A stretch of 64,000 nucleotides of DNA, from the NCBI RefSeq assembly GCF_951230155.1, contig NZ_CATNVD010000007.1, positions 105,865 to 169,864 of the forward strand, in the 5' to 3' direction. The notes under the pieces were generated by a model. That model worked only from the letters and a program-made list of their open reading frames with translations. It searched no databases and was not told the DNA's origin. The DNA is from Parablautia sp. Marseille-Q6255. GTDB lineage: Bacteria > Bacillota > Clostridia > Lachnospirales > Lachnospiraceae. This document shows, one piece after another, positions 27,274 to 35,878 of this stretch (position 1 is the stretch's first letter; every line of letters begins with the position of its first letter). A program made the position numbers and the translations under genes.

Positions 27274-28635
27274 TTATTCATTGTCGGCCAACGCCGCTTT
27301 TATCATGATCGCACACTCCACACGTTTACGCTGCAGCTCGCAGCCAATGTCGTACGCATCCTGGATCGTTCCGTGGAAATTGTAGGAGTTTGCCGCACAG
27401 CCGCCGCTGCAGTAGAACTTTGCAAAACAGTTTCTGCACTTTTCCTTTGTATATACGTTGCAGCACTTGAACTCATCTACGATCTCCGGCTTTGTGATCC
27501 CTTCATCGACATTGCCCATCAGGTATTTATCAATGCCCACGAACTGATGGCACGGATACAGATCCCCCCATGGCGTCACGGCAAGATACTCCGTGCCGGA
27601 GCCGCAGCCTGACAGGCGCTTGTATACGCACGGACCGCCGCTTAAATCTATCATATAATGGAAGAACGTAAAGCCGCGCCCTTCCTTCTCGCGTTTTACC
27701 ATCTCTGCCGCAAGCTTATCATACTCTGCAAGGATCTGCGGGATATCCTCCTTCTGGATCGCGTACTCCTCCGTCTCAGGAGCAACGACCGGTTCTACTG
27801 ATATCTGTTCAAATCCTTCATCTGCCAGATGCAAAACGTCCTGCGAAAAATCGAGGTTATGATGTGTAAATGTACCGCGCACATAATACTTCTGCTGATT
27901 TCTGCTGTCGGCAAATTTTTTGAATTTGGGAAGGATCAGATCATAGCTGCCCGCGCCCTTCCGGAACGGACGCATAAAATCATGTACCTCCCTGCGGCCG
28001 TCGATGCTGAGTACGACATTCGCCATCTCTTTATTGCAGAACTCCATGATCTCGTCGTTTAACAGTACGCCGTTTGTTGTCAGCGTAAAACGGAAGTTCT
28101 TGTCATGCAGCTTTTCCTGCTCTCTTCCGTACTTTACGAGATCCTTGACTACCTGCCAGTTCATCAGCGGCTCTCCGCCAAAAAAGTCGACCTCCAGATT
28201 CCGTCTTGACCCTGAATTTGCGATCAGAAAATCAAGTGCCTTTTTGCCGACCTCATAGCTCATCAGCGCACGTCTCCCGTGATACTCCCCTTCCTCCGCA
28301 AAGCAATAGCGGCAGGCAAGGTTACAGTCGTGCGCAATGTGCAGGCACAGTGCCTTTACCACAGTCTTGCGCGCCTTGTAATCCGTGATCGCGTGCTCGT
28401 AGATATCCTCTGTAAACAGCACTCCGGCTTCCTTTAAAGCCTCACATTCCTCAAGCGCCTCAGCAATCTCCTCTGCCGGGTACTTCTTTTCCAGCTTTTC
28501 TGTCACTGTCTGCGCCGTATCGCCTGCATCAAGCAGAGCGATCACGTCATATACAAGCTCATCTACGACATGCACAGAACCGCTGTTCACATCCAAAACG
28601 ATGTTGTATCCATTATTTTTATACTGATGGATCAC
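27274..28635 (-). CDS. scfB: Radical SAM maturase of the SCIFF ranthipeptide
   Basis: 453 residues. The radical SAM 4Fe-4S motif is C104-x3-C108-x2-C111 (CNLACRYC). A SPASM/twitch region near the C-terminus carries the auxiliary-cluster cysteines (CHQF; CCN...CRNC...CSGGC). The enzyme forms thioether bonds from cysteine sulfur to non-alpha carbons of the SCIFF precursor encoded just upstream. The protein should begin MIHQYKNNGYNIVLDVNSG, as SCIFF maturases do. That places the start at a GTG (28635) with GGAAGGAG just before it; the frame extends to another GTG at 28656 that would overlap this ribosome site. Export or cleavage partners other than SecDF are not seen. Confidence 0.95.
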   Translation of the reverse strand: MIHQYKNNGYNIVLDVNSGSVHVVDELVYDVIALLDAGDTAQTVTEKLEKKYPAEEIAEALEECEALKEAGVLFTEDIYEHAITDYKARKTVVKALCLHIAHDCNLACRYCFAEEGEYHGRRALMSYEVGKKALDFLIANSGSRRNLEVDFFGGEPLMNWQVVKDLVKYGREQEKLHDKNFRFTLTTNGVLLNDEIMEFCNKEMANVVLSIDGRREVHDFMRPFRKGAGSYDLILPKFKKFADSRNQQKYYVRGTFTHHNLDFSQDVLHLADEGFEQISVEPVVAPETEEYAIQKEDIPQILAEYDKLAAEMVKREKEGRGFTFFHYMIDLSGGPCVYKRLSGCGSGTEYLAVTPWGDLYPCHQFVGIDKYLMGNVDEGITKPEIVDEFKCCNVYTKEKCRNCFAKFYCSGGCAANSYNFHGTIQDAYDIGCELQRKRVECAIMIKAALADNE

Positions 28636-28757
28636 ACCAAAGCTCCTTCCTTTCACTCACAAAAAAACCGGGGCATTACAGACCAGCTGCATGAACCCCT
28701 TCCTGAGTGTTTTTCTTTTTCTTTCTGTAATCAGAACAGTTGCAAATCATTCAGAAA

Positions 28758-28782
28758 GGCAGCGAAGCATCTCTCCGCTGCC
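28758..28782 (-). terminator. Hairpin between SCIFF peptide and maturase genes
   Basis: GGCAGCG (complement 28776-28782) pairs with CGCTGCC (complement 28758-28764), followed by TTTCTGAATG. The weak T tract suggests partial termination, giving much more peptide mRNA than maturase mRNA. Confidence 0.55.
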
Positions 28783-28798
28783 CATTTTGCCATGTTTT

Positions 28799-28939
28799 TT
28801 ATTTGTTTTCGCAGGTCTGATTTCCTACTGTGCAGGAAGTCTTGCATGCGGACTGGCAGGATGTCTGGCACTCACCGCATCCGCCCTTCTTCAGTGTGTT
28901 CTGTAACGGCTTTGTGTTTAATGTCTTAATATGCTTCAT
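28799..28939 (-). CDS. scfA: SCIFF ranthipeptide precursor (six cysteines in forty-five residues)
   Basis: 46-residue peptide with cysteines at 21, 24, 28, 32, 36 and 43, in the segment from GGCGECQTSCQS onward. The leader MKHIKTLNTKPLQNTLKKGG is almost invariant across Clostridia. The maturase encoded downstream crosslinks these cysteines into thioethers. The start at 28939 has AAGGAGAGTGCCAAA upstream; a longer open frame to 29002 has no ribosome site and is not conserved family sequence. The product has been linked to quorum-type signalling in some Clostridia, but no role is proven for most species. Confidence 0.96.
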   Translation of the reverse strand: MKHIKTLNTKPLQNTLKKGGCGECQTSCQSACKTSCTVGNQTCENK

Positions 28940-29059
28940 TTTGGCACTCTCCTTATCTTCATAATATAAATGCGGAGCAGACACGCACCCATGCAGGCAC
29001 ACGCCCCGACCTTATGGGCTATTGTACCACACAATGGCTGAAAAAAAAAGTACTTTCTC

Positions 29060-29824
29060 TCACATTTTCTTTAAAATCATATGCCGGTATCCGTTATACT
29101 CATCCATTTTTGCCTTCACTCCATACACCTTCTCCATGTTTTCTCCGGTCAGTACCTTCTGCGCATCTCCGAAGGTATACACTTTCCGGTCGCAGAGCAT
29201 GAGAAAATCATCGCAGTACATGGCCGCCAGATTAATGTCGTGAATCGAGACAATAACCGTCAGGTTCTGTTCATCTGCCAGCCGTCTCACCATACTCATC
29301 GTCCGAAGCTGGTTTTTCAGATCCATACTGCTCGTCGGTTCATCAAGCAGAAGGAGCCGCGGCTCCTGACACAGCGCCCTTGCCAGAAATACTCTCTGCC
29401 GCTCTCCGCCGCTCAGCTCATTCGTATACTTAAAAGCAAACGGCGTCAGTTCCAGAAGCGAAAGCAGCTCCATCACCTTTTGTTCATCTTTTCTGGCTGA
29501 TCGCATGCCCTGAAATGGCCTTCGCCCCATCATCACCGCGTCAATGACCCGCATGGGAAAGGCCGGATTCGTATTTTGCGGAACGTACGCCACAAGTTTT
29601 GCCTTTTTCCTGACATTCATATGCAGCAGATCCTCCTCATCCAGAAAGCTGCTGCCCTCAAACGGACGCAGAATCCCGCTCAACGATTTCAAAAGAGTCG
29701 TTTTTCCTGTTCCGTTCGGCCCAAGCAGCGCCAGGATCCGTCCTTCCTGCTGCGTAAAGCTCACCCGGTCCAATATCTGCCTGCTGCCATACCGGAAAGA
29801 AAGATCTGTCACACACAGTGTCAT
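29060..29824 (-). CDS. btuD: ABC transporter ATPase, cobalamin/siderophore type
   Basis: 254-residue ATPase with Walker A GPNGTGKTTLL, signature LSGGERQRVFLARAL and Walker B LLLLDEPTSSMDL. It is the FecE/BtuD type. The start ATG overlaps the permease stop codon (ATGA, 29821-29824), and the gene is third in an operon of binding protein, permease and ATPase behind a cobalamin riboswitch. This context, not the sequence alone, is the reason for the vitamin B12/corrinoid assignment; the ATPase by itself could equally serve iron-siderophore uptake. Confidence 0.85.
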   Translation of the reverse strand: MTLCVTDLSFRYGSRQILDRVSFTQQEGRILALLGPNGTGKTTLLKSLSGILRPFEGSSFLDEEDLLHMNVRKKAKLVAYVPQNTNPAFPMRVIDAVMMGRRPFQGMRSARKDEQKVMELLSLLELTPFAFKYTNELSGGERQRVFLARALCQEPRLLLLDEPTSSMDLKNQLRTMSMVRRLADEQNLTVIVSIHDINLAAMYCDDFLMLCDRKVYTFGDAQKVLTGENMEKVYGVKAKMDEYNGYRHMILKKM

Positions 29825-30888
29825 ACGCCTTCCCCCTTTCTCTGCACCAGGATCAGATTAATGAAAATCGGCACACCCAGAAAGGAGATCACGATGCCCA
29901 CCGGTATCATCACCGGCGCCAGAATCAATCTCCCGATCGTATCCGCTACGAGCATCAAAAATGCCCCCATTACTGCGGAAAACGGCAGCAGGTACCGGTG
30001 ATCGCTCCCGATCAGCAGCCGCGCGATATGCGGCCCTGCCAGTCCGACAAAGCCAATGACTCCTGTAAAGCTGATCACGGCAGCCGTTGCGAGCGCCGCC
30101 TCTGCGCAGACCAGAAGACGGATCCGCTCCGGATGGATGCCAAGCGTCCTGGCCACCTCATCGTCTCCACCTGCAATGACGTTGAGGTCCCTGGCATACC
30201 AGAGCATTCCTGCCGTGCAAAACACTACGACAACTGCCATGACAAATACCTCTTCCCACTGGCTCCCGTTCAGGGAACCGAACGCCCACTGGACAACCTC
30301 CGCAAGCTTGTGCTCGCTTGCAAAAAATTCAATCGTAGACGTACAGGCGCTGAAAAAATAATTCAGCGCGATTCCCGTCAGTACGATCGTTGACGGACTC
30401 ATGCCCGCTCTCGCTGAGATCAGTGAAACAATGCCCATGCAGCCAAGCGCCCACAAAAATGCATTGAATACCGTTCCAAACGAGCTGCCGCCAAAAAATC
30501 CAATTCCAAAGACAATGGACAAGGATGCGCCGAATGCAGACGCATTTGATATACCGATCGTAAATGGACTGACCAGCGGATTACGTGTGACTGCCTGCAT
30601 GGCAGCGCCTGACACGGAAAGTCCGATCCCCGCCACGATCGCCATCGCCATTCTTGGAAGCCGCAAAAGTACGATGATCTTGTCCTGCTTATCCACGGCT
30701 TCTCCCCCTGCAGTGAGGGTGCGCCAGATGCTTCCTGTCACGGCTCCAATATCTGTGTCTGTCGTTCCCAGCGTCGTAAAAAATATAGCAAGAAGCAGTA
30801 CCAGAAAAAATCCGCCTGCGATCATGATATATTTCTTTTTTCTTCCCCGGCGATATGTGCCAAGAATCTCATCCCTGTGCTGCATCAT
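29821..30888 (-). CDS. btuC: ABC transporter permease, cobalamin/siderophore type (BtuC/FecD family)
   Basis: 355-residue membrane permease of the FecCD family with about ten hydrophobic segments. Conserved blocks include LPRMAMAIVAGIGLSVSGAAMQAVTRNPL and GFVGLAGPHIARLL(I)G, the latter part of the ATPase-contact loop. Its start shares one base with the binding-protein stop codon (TGATG at 30888). It imports corrinoid or a similar chelate through the cytoplasmic membrane; the substrate is inferred from the upstream riboswitch. Confidence 0.88.
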   Translation of the reverse strand: MMQHRDEILGTYRRGRKKKYIMIAGGFFLVLLLAIFFTTLGTTDTDIGAVTGSIWRTLTAGGEAVDKQDKIIVLLRLPRMAMAIVAGIGLSVSGAAMQAVTRNPLVSPFTIGISNASAFGASLSIVFGIGFFGGSSFGTVFNAFLWALGCMGIVSLISARAGMSPSTIVLTGIALNYFFSACTSTIEFFASEHKLAEVVQWAFGSLNGSQWEEVFVMAVVVVFCTAGMLWYARDLNVIAGGDDEVARTLGIHPERIRLLVCAEAALATAAVISFTGVIGFVGLAGPHIARLLIGSDHRYLLPFSAVMGAFLMLVADTIGRLILAPVMIPVGIVISFLGVPIFINLILVQRKGEGV

Positions 30889-32000
30889 CAGCTATGTAAA
30901 TCCTTCCCGCTGTAAAAGTGGCCTTCCACATTTTCAAATCCCTGGAAATCCTCCATCCATGCCCGGAATACCTCTGCCGGATCCAGCTGTGGCAGAAGGT
31001 CCGGATACAGCATTTTTGCGATATAGCATGTACCTACCAGTTTACTTGCCCCGCCATGGCTAAACTGCGTCATAAAATAAATGTCATCATTTTTTACCGC
31101 TTCGATCTCGTCCCAGCCGGCGCGGCCTGTGATCGTATCATAGGCTGCCTGAAACTCTTCTTTTGAAGGCGGCGTATACAGACCCGTCCCTGACATGGCC
31201 TCTGCCGGAGTGACCAGCTTAATGATCACCTCCGGATCCCGGGCGATCACTTCTTCCGGATCCACCTCACCCTTATTTACATTTTCATAATCCACTGCAA
31301 AAATATTATCCGCAAATGCATAATCAACCATATCAAACATCGGATCTCCCGGGAAAATCGTCGTCAGATCAGAAGTGCTCTCAATATAGAGCGTCCTCTT
31401 CTCCACTCCTTCAAGCTGTTCCCGGATATATTCCAGCTTTCCGTTAAAATAATCGTAAAACTCCTGCGCCTCTTCCTGTGTTCCAAACATGGTCCCGATA
31501 TTGCTTACCTGATCTTTGAAGTCTGCTGTGTCATAGCCTGAGATCACAAAAACAGGAATCCCGAACGGCTCCAGCTTTTCTTCTGCCTCTTCGTATGCAC
31601 CGTTCGCAGGCAGGATCACAACTTCCGGATCCAGTTCTACGATCTTCTCATAATCAAGCTCTCTCTGACTTTTTCCGATCACCTCATCCGGATCGAACAT
31701 CCCCCAGTACTCTCTGTCCTGCGCCGTATTTAAATCTACCGAAATAATGTGGTCAATCGCGCCGCAGGCGCGGATCAGCTCATTGTTGTACCGCAGTGCG
31801 CTCACTGCCGTCTCTACCGGGCACTCAAGCTCCACCTCTCTGCCTGCATTATCCGTCAGCGTGATCCGCTCACGCTCCTGAGCGCTTTCTTCCTGTGTCT
31901 GTGCATTCTGCTCCTGTGCCTCCTCTGCCACAGCGCCACCGGGGCTCGCCAGTGCCGCTACCGCCAGTGCCAGCAAAAAGGCTGCTTTCTTGTTTTTCAT
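30888..32000 (-). CDS. btuF: ABC transporter substrate-binding protein, cobalamin/siderophore type
   Basis: 370 residues. A signal peptide MKNKKAAFLLALAVAALA is followed by an E/Q-rich stretch (about residues 26-46), then a helical-backbone binding domain starting ERITLTDNAGREVELE. Blocks such as YEKIVELDPEVVIL and RDPEVIIKL are typical of the BtuF/FepB family. As with the sugar-binding protein at 12685-13932, there is no lipobox cysteine, only ALASPGGAVAEE, so surface anchoring is unclear. Start ATG follows AAAGGAGAAATC. First gene of the operon, 71 bases after the riboswitch's terminator. Confidence 0.88.
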   Translation of the reverse strand: MKNKKAAFLLALAVAALASPGGAVAEEAQEQNAQTQEESAQERERITLTDNAGREVELECPVETAVSALRYNNELIRACGAIDHIISVDLNTAQDREYWGMFDPDEVIGKSQRELDYEKIVELDPEVVILPANGAYEEAEEKLEPFGIPVFVISGYDTADFKDQVSNIGTMFGTQEEAQEFYDYFNGKLEYIREQLEGVEKRTLYIESTSDLTTIFPGDPMFDMVDYAFADNIFAVDYENVNKGEVDPEEVIARDPEVIIKLVTPAEAMSGTGLYTPPSKEEFQAAYDTITGRAGWDEIEAVKNDDIYFMTQFSHGGASKLVGTCYIAKMLYPDLLPQLDPAEVFRAWMEDFQGFENVEGHFYSGKDLHS

Positions 32001-32070
32001 ACGATTTCTCCTTTCGTTTTTCCTCTGCCGGGCCCCGGTCAGGGCTCTCCTGCATATGCAGACAGCATAG

Positions 32071-32095
32071 AAAAAGGCCTGCCTACGGCAGACCT
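32071..32095 (-). terminator. Riboswitch expression-platform terminator
   Basis: GGTCTGCC pairs with GGCAGGCC around GTA and is followed by TTTTT on the minus strand (complement 32071-32095). It lies between the cobalamin aptamer and the transporter start, so B12 binding probably ends transcription here. Confidence 0.8.
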
Positions 32096-32134
32096 GTAAC
32101 GTCAGCTACTCCTGTTCCGGTGTCCGCAGAATAA

Positions 32135-32255
32135 GATGTATTTTTCCACAGGCAAGTATCTGACTTATGAGACGCAGCAAACGCTCAAATACAGTAACGG
32201 CCTTGTACAGGATTCTCACCTGTTTCCTTTTATGCTCACGCACCTGGGAAAATAA
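32135..32255 (-). promoter_or_regulatory. Cobalamin riboswitch
   Basis: On the minus strand: AGGTGCGTGAGCAT, then AAAAGGAAACAGGTGAGAA with TCCTGTACAAGGCCGTTACTG, then AAGTCAGATACTTGCCTG. These correspond to the P2-P3 start, the L4/J6-3 core, the B12 box (here GCCGTTACTG, a variant) and the closing segment of the cobalamin class. It controls the ABC importer downstream and would repress it when cobalamin is plentiful. Confidence 0.85.
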
Positions 32256-32319
32256 TATAGAAACAAATATAAGCTATCACATTTCTTCTGGCATGTCAAT
32301 TATCTGGTCTAAAACCTTT

Positions 32320-33036
32320 CTAGATCCGTAACCGTTCAGCCGCCTCCTTCACCCACGCCAGCAATTCTGTCTCACTGCGCACCATATATTCCGGGCAGAC
32401 TGCCCCTGCCGGAAGCTTTCTGCCAAGCTTATTGAGCCATATACTCTTCCATCCGGCATGCTGTGCTCCGACTATATCATTCTCATAGCTGTCACCCACA
32501 AAAATGCAGTCTGACGCGGACACTCCAAGCCGCTCCTGCGCACACCGGAAGATCGCCGGATCCGGCTTAGACGCGCCACATTCTTCCGAAATGATCACAT
32601 GCTTTGCATCAATCCAGCGCTCCATCCCCAGTATATTCGTCTTTTTTCTCTGGTGCTGAGTCGGACCATTTGTAATGATCCCCAGCAGCGCCCCGGCATC
32701 CCGGCAGATTGTCAGTATTTCTTTCATTGTATCTGACAGGGTGATCTTCTCCTGATTCCGCTCATAGGCGCGCTGAAAGTCGAGCGCCTCCTGTGAGGTG
32801 ATCTGATATCCCAGATCAGCAAACGCCATCTGCCCCCGGTAGATAAACATTTCTTCCATGGATATTTTTCCTGCCATTGCATCCTCAAATACCTCATTAC
32901 TGCGTCTGGATCGCGCTGCAAACAGCCTACGAATATCCGGCTCAAGCCTTCCGTCAAAAACATCCTTGCAGGCCCTTTGAAACGGCTCTATCTGTTCATA
33001 CAGTGTATCATCCATATCAAATACGATCGCTTTCAT
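32320..33036 (-). CDS. HAD-superfamily phosphatase
   Basis: About 238 residues. HAD motif I is FDMDDTLY at the N-terminus, motif II is IITNGPT, and motifs III/IV are SKPDPAIF and FVGDSYENDIVGA. The cap is helical (type C1). Such proteins hydrolyse small phosphate esters such as sugar phosphates or nucleotides; the exact substrate is unknown. The ATG at 33036 has GGGGAG seven bases before it and begins the conserved domain, so I prefer it to the ATG at 33051. The DUF6483 gene lies 32 bases upstream on the same strand. Confidence 0.88.
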   Translation of the reverse strand: MKAIVFDMDDTLYEQIEPFQRACKDVFDGRLEPDIRRLFAARSRRSNEVFEDAMAGKISMEEMFIYRGQMAFADLGYQITSQEALDFQRAYERNQEKITLSDTMKEILTICRDAGALLGIITNGPTQHQRKKTNILGMERWIDAKHVIISEECGASKPDPAIFRCAQERLGVSASDCIFVGDSYENDIVGAQHAGWKSIWLNKLGRKLPAGAVCPEYMVRSETELLAWVKEAAERLRI

Positions 33037-33068
33037 TTCTGTTCTCCCCATTCTTCTGTTCGTAGTCC

Positions 33069-33455
33069 TTATTCCATCAGCTTAAAAAACTGGCTGTACC
33101 CTGCATGTTCCATCATTTCCTGAATCCCTTCTAAAACCTCCTCCTGTGAATAGTGGTTCTGTTCCAGGAACTGCGCGCTCATCTCCGATAAATGCTGATA
33201 AAAAAGAGCAGCCACAGCCAAATCCTCTTTATTACTGTAATCTATTCCTTCCAGGATCAGATTTTCAGCCTCATTTATATTGCCTTTGTCTGCCAGTGCC
33301 AGCAATTCATCCAGCTTTTTTCCGGATACTTCATATTTATTTGTCGCCTCCTGCTTCACACAGGTGTAGTCTTTGCCAAACATGAGGGAAAACAATACTC
33401 GTACCATTTCTTTGATGATCCGCATGATATAATCTTTCTCATCTTCAAAATTCAT
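33069..33455 (-). CDS. DUF6483 family protein
   Basis: About 128 residues, soluble, helical, no known function. The opening (MNFEDEKDYIMRIIKEMVRVLFSLMFGKD) and the tetratricopeptide-like later part (AENLILEGIDYSNKEDLAVAALFY) match what I remember of DUF6483 from Clostridia. Start at 33455 follows AAGGAG with 7-base spacing; the frame continues upstream to 33512 without a ribosome site. The neighbouring HAD phosphatase may be in the same transcript. Confidence 0.75.
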   Translation of the reverse strand: MNFEDEKDYIMRIIKEMVRVLFSLMFGKDYTCVKQEATNKYEVSGKKLDELLALADKGNINEAENLILEGIDYSNKEDLAVAALFYQHLSEMSAQFLEQNHYSQEEVLEGIQEMMEHAGYSQFFKLME

Positions 33456-33514
33456 TCCCATACTCCTTCGTTTTCCGCTGTACTTCTTTGATAGATTTCC
33501 CTGCAATATCAAGA

Positions 33515-33560
33515 GGCTGCTGCAAAATACAGATTCCTGTGGATGTATTTTGCAGCAGCC
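33515..33560. repeat. Perfect 17-bp inverted repeat after the EF-G-like gene
   Basis: GGCTGCTGCAAAATACA (33515-33531) and TGTATTTTGCAGCAGCC (33544-33560) pair perfectly around 12 bases. The flanks have only a weak T tract, so it may terminate either strand or be a dispersed palindrome; a related string occurs at 39858-39876. Confidence 0.65.
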
Positions 33561-33592
33561 CTAAATTCACTTAACCATAGCAGCTGATCTTA

Positions 33593-35671
33593 TTATTCCT
33601 CGCCTGCATTCTGACGCGCTGCGATCTCCCTCTCCTGAACATCATTCGGAGCCTGCTCATAACGTGCAAACTCATAAGAATAGGAACCGCTTCCGCCCGT
33701 CATAGAACGAAGCTGTGTCGAATAACCGTAGAGCTCCGACATCGGAATGTCTGCCTCAACAATAGTATTTCCTTTGTGGTCCGGATTCATACCGAGTACG
33801 CGTCCGCGTCTCTTGTTCAGATCCCCCATAACATCGCCGGTAAACTTATCCGGAACAGTAACCTTCATAGATGCGATTGGCTCAAGAAGAACCGGTCCTG
33901 CCTCCATGAAGCCTTTCTTGAATGCCTGACTTGCCGCTGTCTTAAACGCCATCTCGGAAGAATCCACCGGATGATAGGAACCATCGTAAAGGACAGCCTT
34001 TACGCCGACTACCGGATAACCTGCCAGAGGTCCCTTAAGCGTTGCATCCTGAATACCCTTCTCGACTGCCGGGAAATAGTTCTTTGGAACTGCGCCTCCT
34101 ACTACCTCCTGCTCAAACTCATATGCCTTATCCAGCGTGTCAAGCGGTGAAAAACGCATCTTTACATGACCATACTGCCCGTGTCCGCCTGACTGTTTCT
34201 TATATTTGGAGTCTACGTCAGAGCTCTTGCGGATCGTCTCGCGGAATGCTACCTTTGGCTTCTCCAGCTCTACCTCCACTTTATATTTTGTCAGAAGCTT
34301 GCTGGCGATAATATCCAGATGCTGATCGCCCAGTCCATAAATAAGCGTCTGACGATTTTCACCGTCATTGACAACCCGCAAAGTCAGATCTTCCTGAGCC
34401 ATCTTTGCAAGCGCCTGCGCTACCTTATCCTCATCGCCTTTGTCTTTTGCCTTATAACGCTTGTATGTATACGGAACAGGAGTATCGATCTTTCCGTATG
34501 CGACCGGGGTTGCTTTCGTAGAAAGTGTATCGCCTGTCGCTGCATTGAGCTTTCCGATCGCTCCGATGTCGCCTGCATGCAGCTCTTTTACTTCGACTGC
34601 CTTGCTGCCTTCCATTACATACAGCTTGCTTAAACGTTCCTCAGAATCCCTGGACTCATTATACAGCGTGTCATCGCTCTTGATAACGCCGGAAGCCACC
34701 TTGATCATAGAATACTTTCCGATAAACGGATCTACGATCGTTTTCCATACAAACGCAGATTTCGCTTTTGCAAAGTTATAATCCGCTTCAAAGACTTCCT
34801 TTGTCTTCATGTTCACACCGGCGATCTTGCGCTTCTCCGGTGACGGCATATAGCTTACAATATCATCGAGAAGGATCTGGATTCCCTGAAGGTTCAGGCT
34901 CGCTCCCATTGTCACCGGAACGATCGACATATCGTCTACGTTTGCATGCAGAGCAGCCACGATCTCTGCCTCAGAGAACTCCTCGCCGCTGAAGTAGCGC
35001 TCCATCAGCTCTTCACTCGTCTCTGCGACTGCCTCGAGCAGATGCTCTCTGTAATGCTCCAGATAATCCTCCAGATAATCCGGAACCGGACACTCTACCT
35101 TTTCCTGCTTATTCACATATCTTCTGCCCGCACTCTTTACGACATTCACATAGCCGACAAACTTTTCATTTTCACGGATCGGAATGTGCAGCGGCGCAAT
35201 TTTCTTTCCATACAGCTCCGTCAGCTTCTCAACAACTTCTCTGTAGCTGGCATTATCATAATCCATATTAGAAACGTAGAAAAATCTCGGCAGCTTATAC
35301 TTTTCACAAAGCTCCCATGCCTTCTCCGTACCGACTTCTACTCCATTCTTTCCATTTACAACGATGACTGCAGCGTCTGCCGCTGCCGCTGCCTCTTCTG
35401 CTTCTCCCAGAAAATCAAAATACCCCGGTGTATCAAGAATATTGATCTTCGTATCTCCCCATATGATCGGCACCATAGTAGTGCTGATTGAAAACTTTCT
35501 CTTAATCTCTTCTTTATCAAAATCGCTGATCGTATTTCCTTCAGCTACATTGCCAAGTCTGCTCGTGATTCCCGTCAGATATGCCATAGACTCTACAAGA
35601 CTCGTCTTACCGGAACCACCATGTCCAAGAATGACGACATTACGGATTTTATTTGTTGTGTAAACATTCAT
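33593..35671 (-). CDS. Elongation factor G paralogue (EF-G-like GTPase)
   Basis: 692 residues with all five EF-G domains: GTPase, OB domain, and the C-terminal domains III-V with SGGHGQYGHVKMRFSPL and GYSTQLRSMTGGSGSYSYEF. It departs from the housekeeping enzyme in the GTPase core: P-loop GHGGSGKTS (residues 16-24), DTPGY at 80-84 where the catalytic histidine should be (DTPGH), and SNMD at 134-137 in place of NKMD. It therefore belongs to the EF-G2-like group and may bind GTP without normal ribosome-stimulated hydrolysis. The ATG at 35671 follows TTGGAGGAAAAAG; the extra frame to 35686 starts with a TTG inside that ribosome site. Monocistronic, with its own promoter. Confidence 0.88.
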   Translation of the reverse strand: MNVYTTNKIRNVVILGHGGSGKTSLVESMAYLTGITSRLGNVAEGNTISDFDKEEIKRKFSISTTMVPIIWGDTKINILDTPGYFDFLGEAEEAAAAADAAVIVVNGKNGVEVGTEKAWELCEKYKLPRFFYVSNMDYDNASYREVVEKLTELYGKKIAPLHIPIRENEKFVGYVNVVKSAGRRYVNKQEKVECPVPDYLEDYLEHYREHLLEAVAETSEELMERYFSGEEFSEAEIVAALHANVDDMSIVPVTMGASLNLQGIQILLDDIVSYMPSPEKRKIAGVNMKTKEVFEADYNFAKAKSAFVWKTIVDPFIGKYSMIKVASGVIKSDDTLYNESRDSEERLSKLYVMEGSKAVEVKELHAGDIGAIGKLNAATGDTLSTKATPVAYGKIDTPVPYTYKRYKAKDKGDEDKVAQALAKMAQEDLTLRVVNDGENRQTLIYGLGDQHLDIIASKLLTKYKVEVELEKPKVAFRETIRKSSDVDSKYKKQSGGHGQYGHVKMRFSPLDTLDKAYEFEQEVVGGAVPKNYFPAVEKGIQDATLKGPLAGYPVVGVKAVLYDGSYHPVDSSEMAFKTAASQAFKKGFMEAGPVLLEPIASMKVTVPDKFTGDVMGDLNKRRGRVLGMNPDHKGNTIVEADIPMSELYGYSTQLRSMTGGSGSYSYEFARYEQAPNDVQEREIAARQNAGEE

Positions 35672-35726
35672 AGCTTTTTCCTCCAATACTAGTTAGTCAG
35701 TGGACACAACTACACCACATGGCTAT

Positions 35727-35755
35727 ATTCTACTAAAATTTATTAAATATTTCAA
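35727..35755 (-). promoter_or_regulatory. Promoter of the EF-G-like gene
   Basis: Minus strand TTGAAA (complement 35750-35755), 17-base spacer, TAGAAT (complement 35727-35732), about 50 bases before the start codon. Confidence 0.7.
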
Positions 35756-35812
35756 GCATTTTATTCATTATTAACAATATTTTTATTTTTTACGCGTTAA
35801 AGCAATAAAGTG

Positions 35813-35841
35813 TTGACAGTCATTTTGTTTAATAGTACAAT
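35813..35841 (+). promoter_or_regulatory. tyrA promoter
   Basis: TTGACA (35813-35818), 17-base spacer, TACAAT (35836-35841), 37 bases before the tyrA start. Confidence 0.8.
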
Positions 35842-35878
35842 ATACAGAAATTGCTTTCCAGAAAGAAGGATTTTAAAT

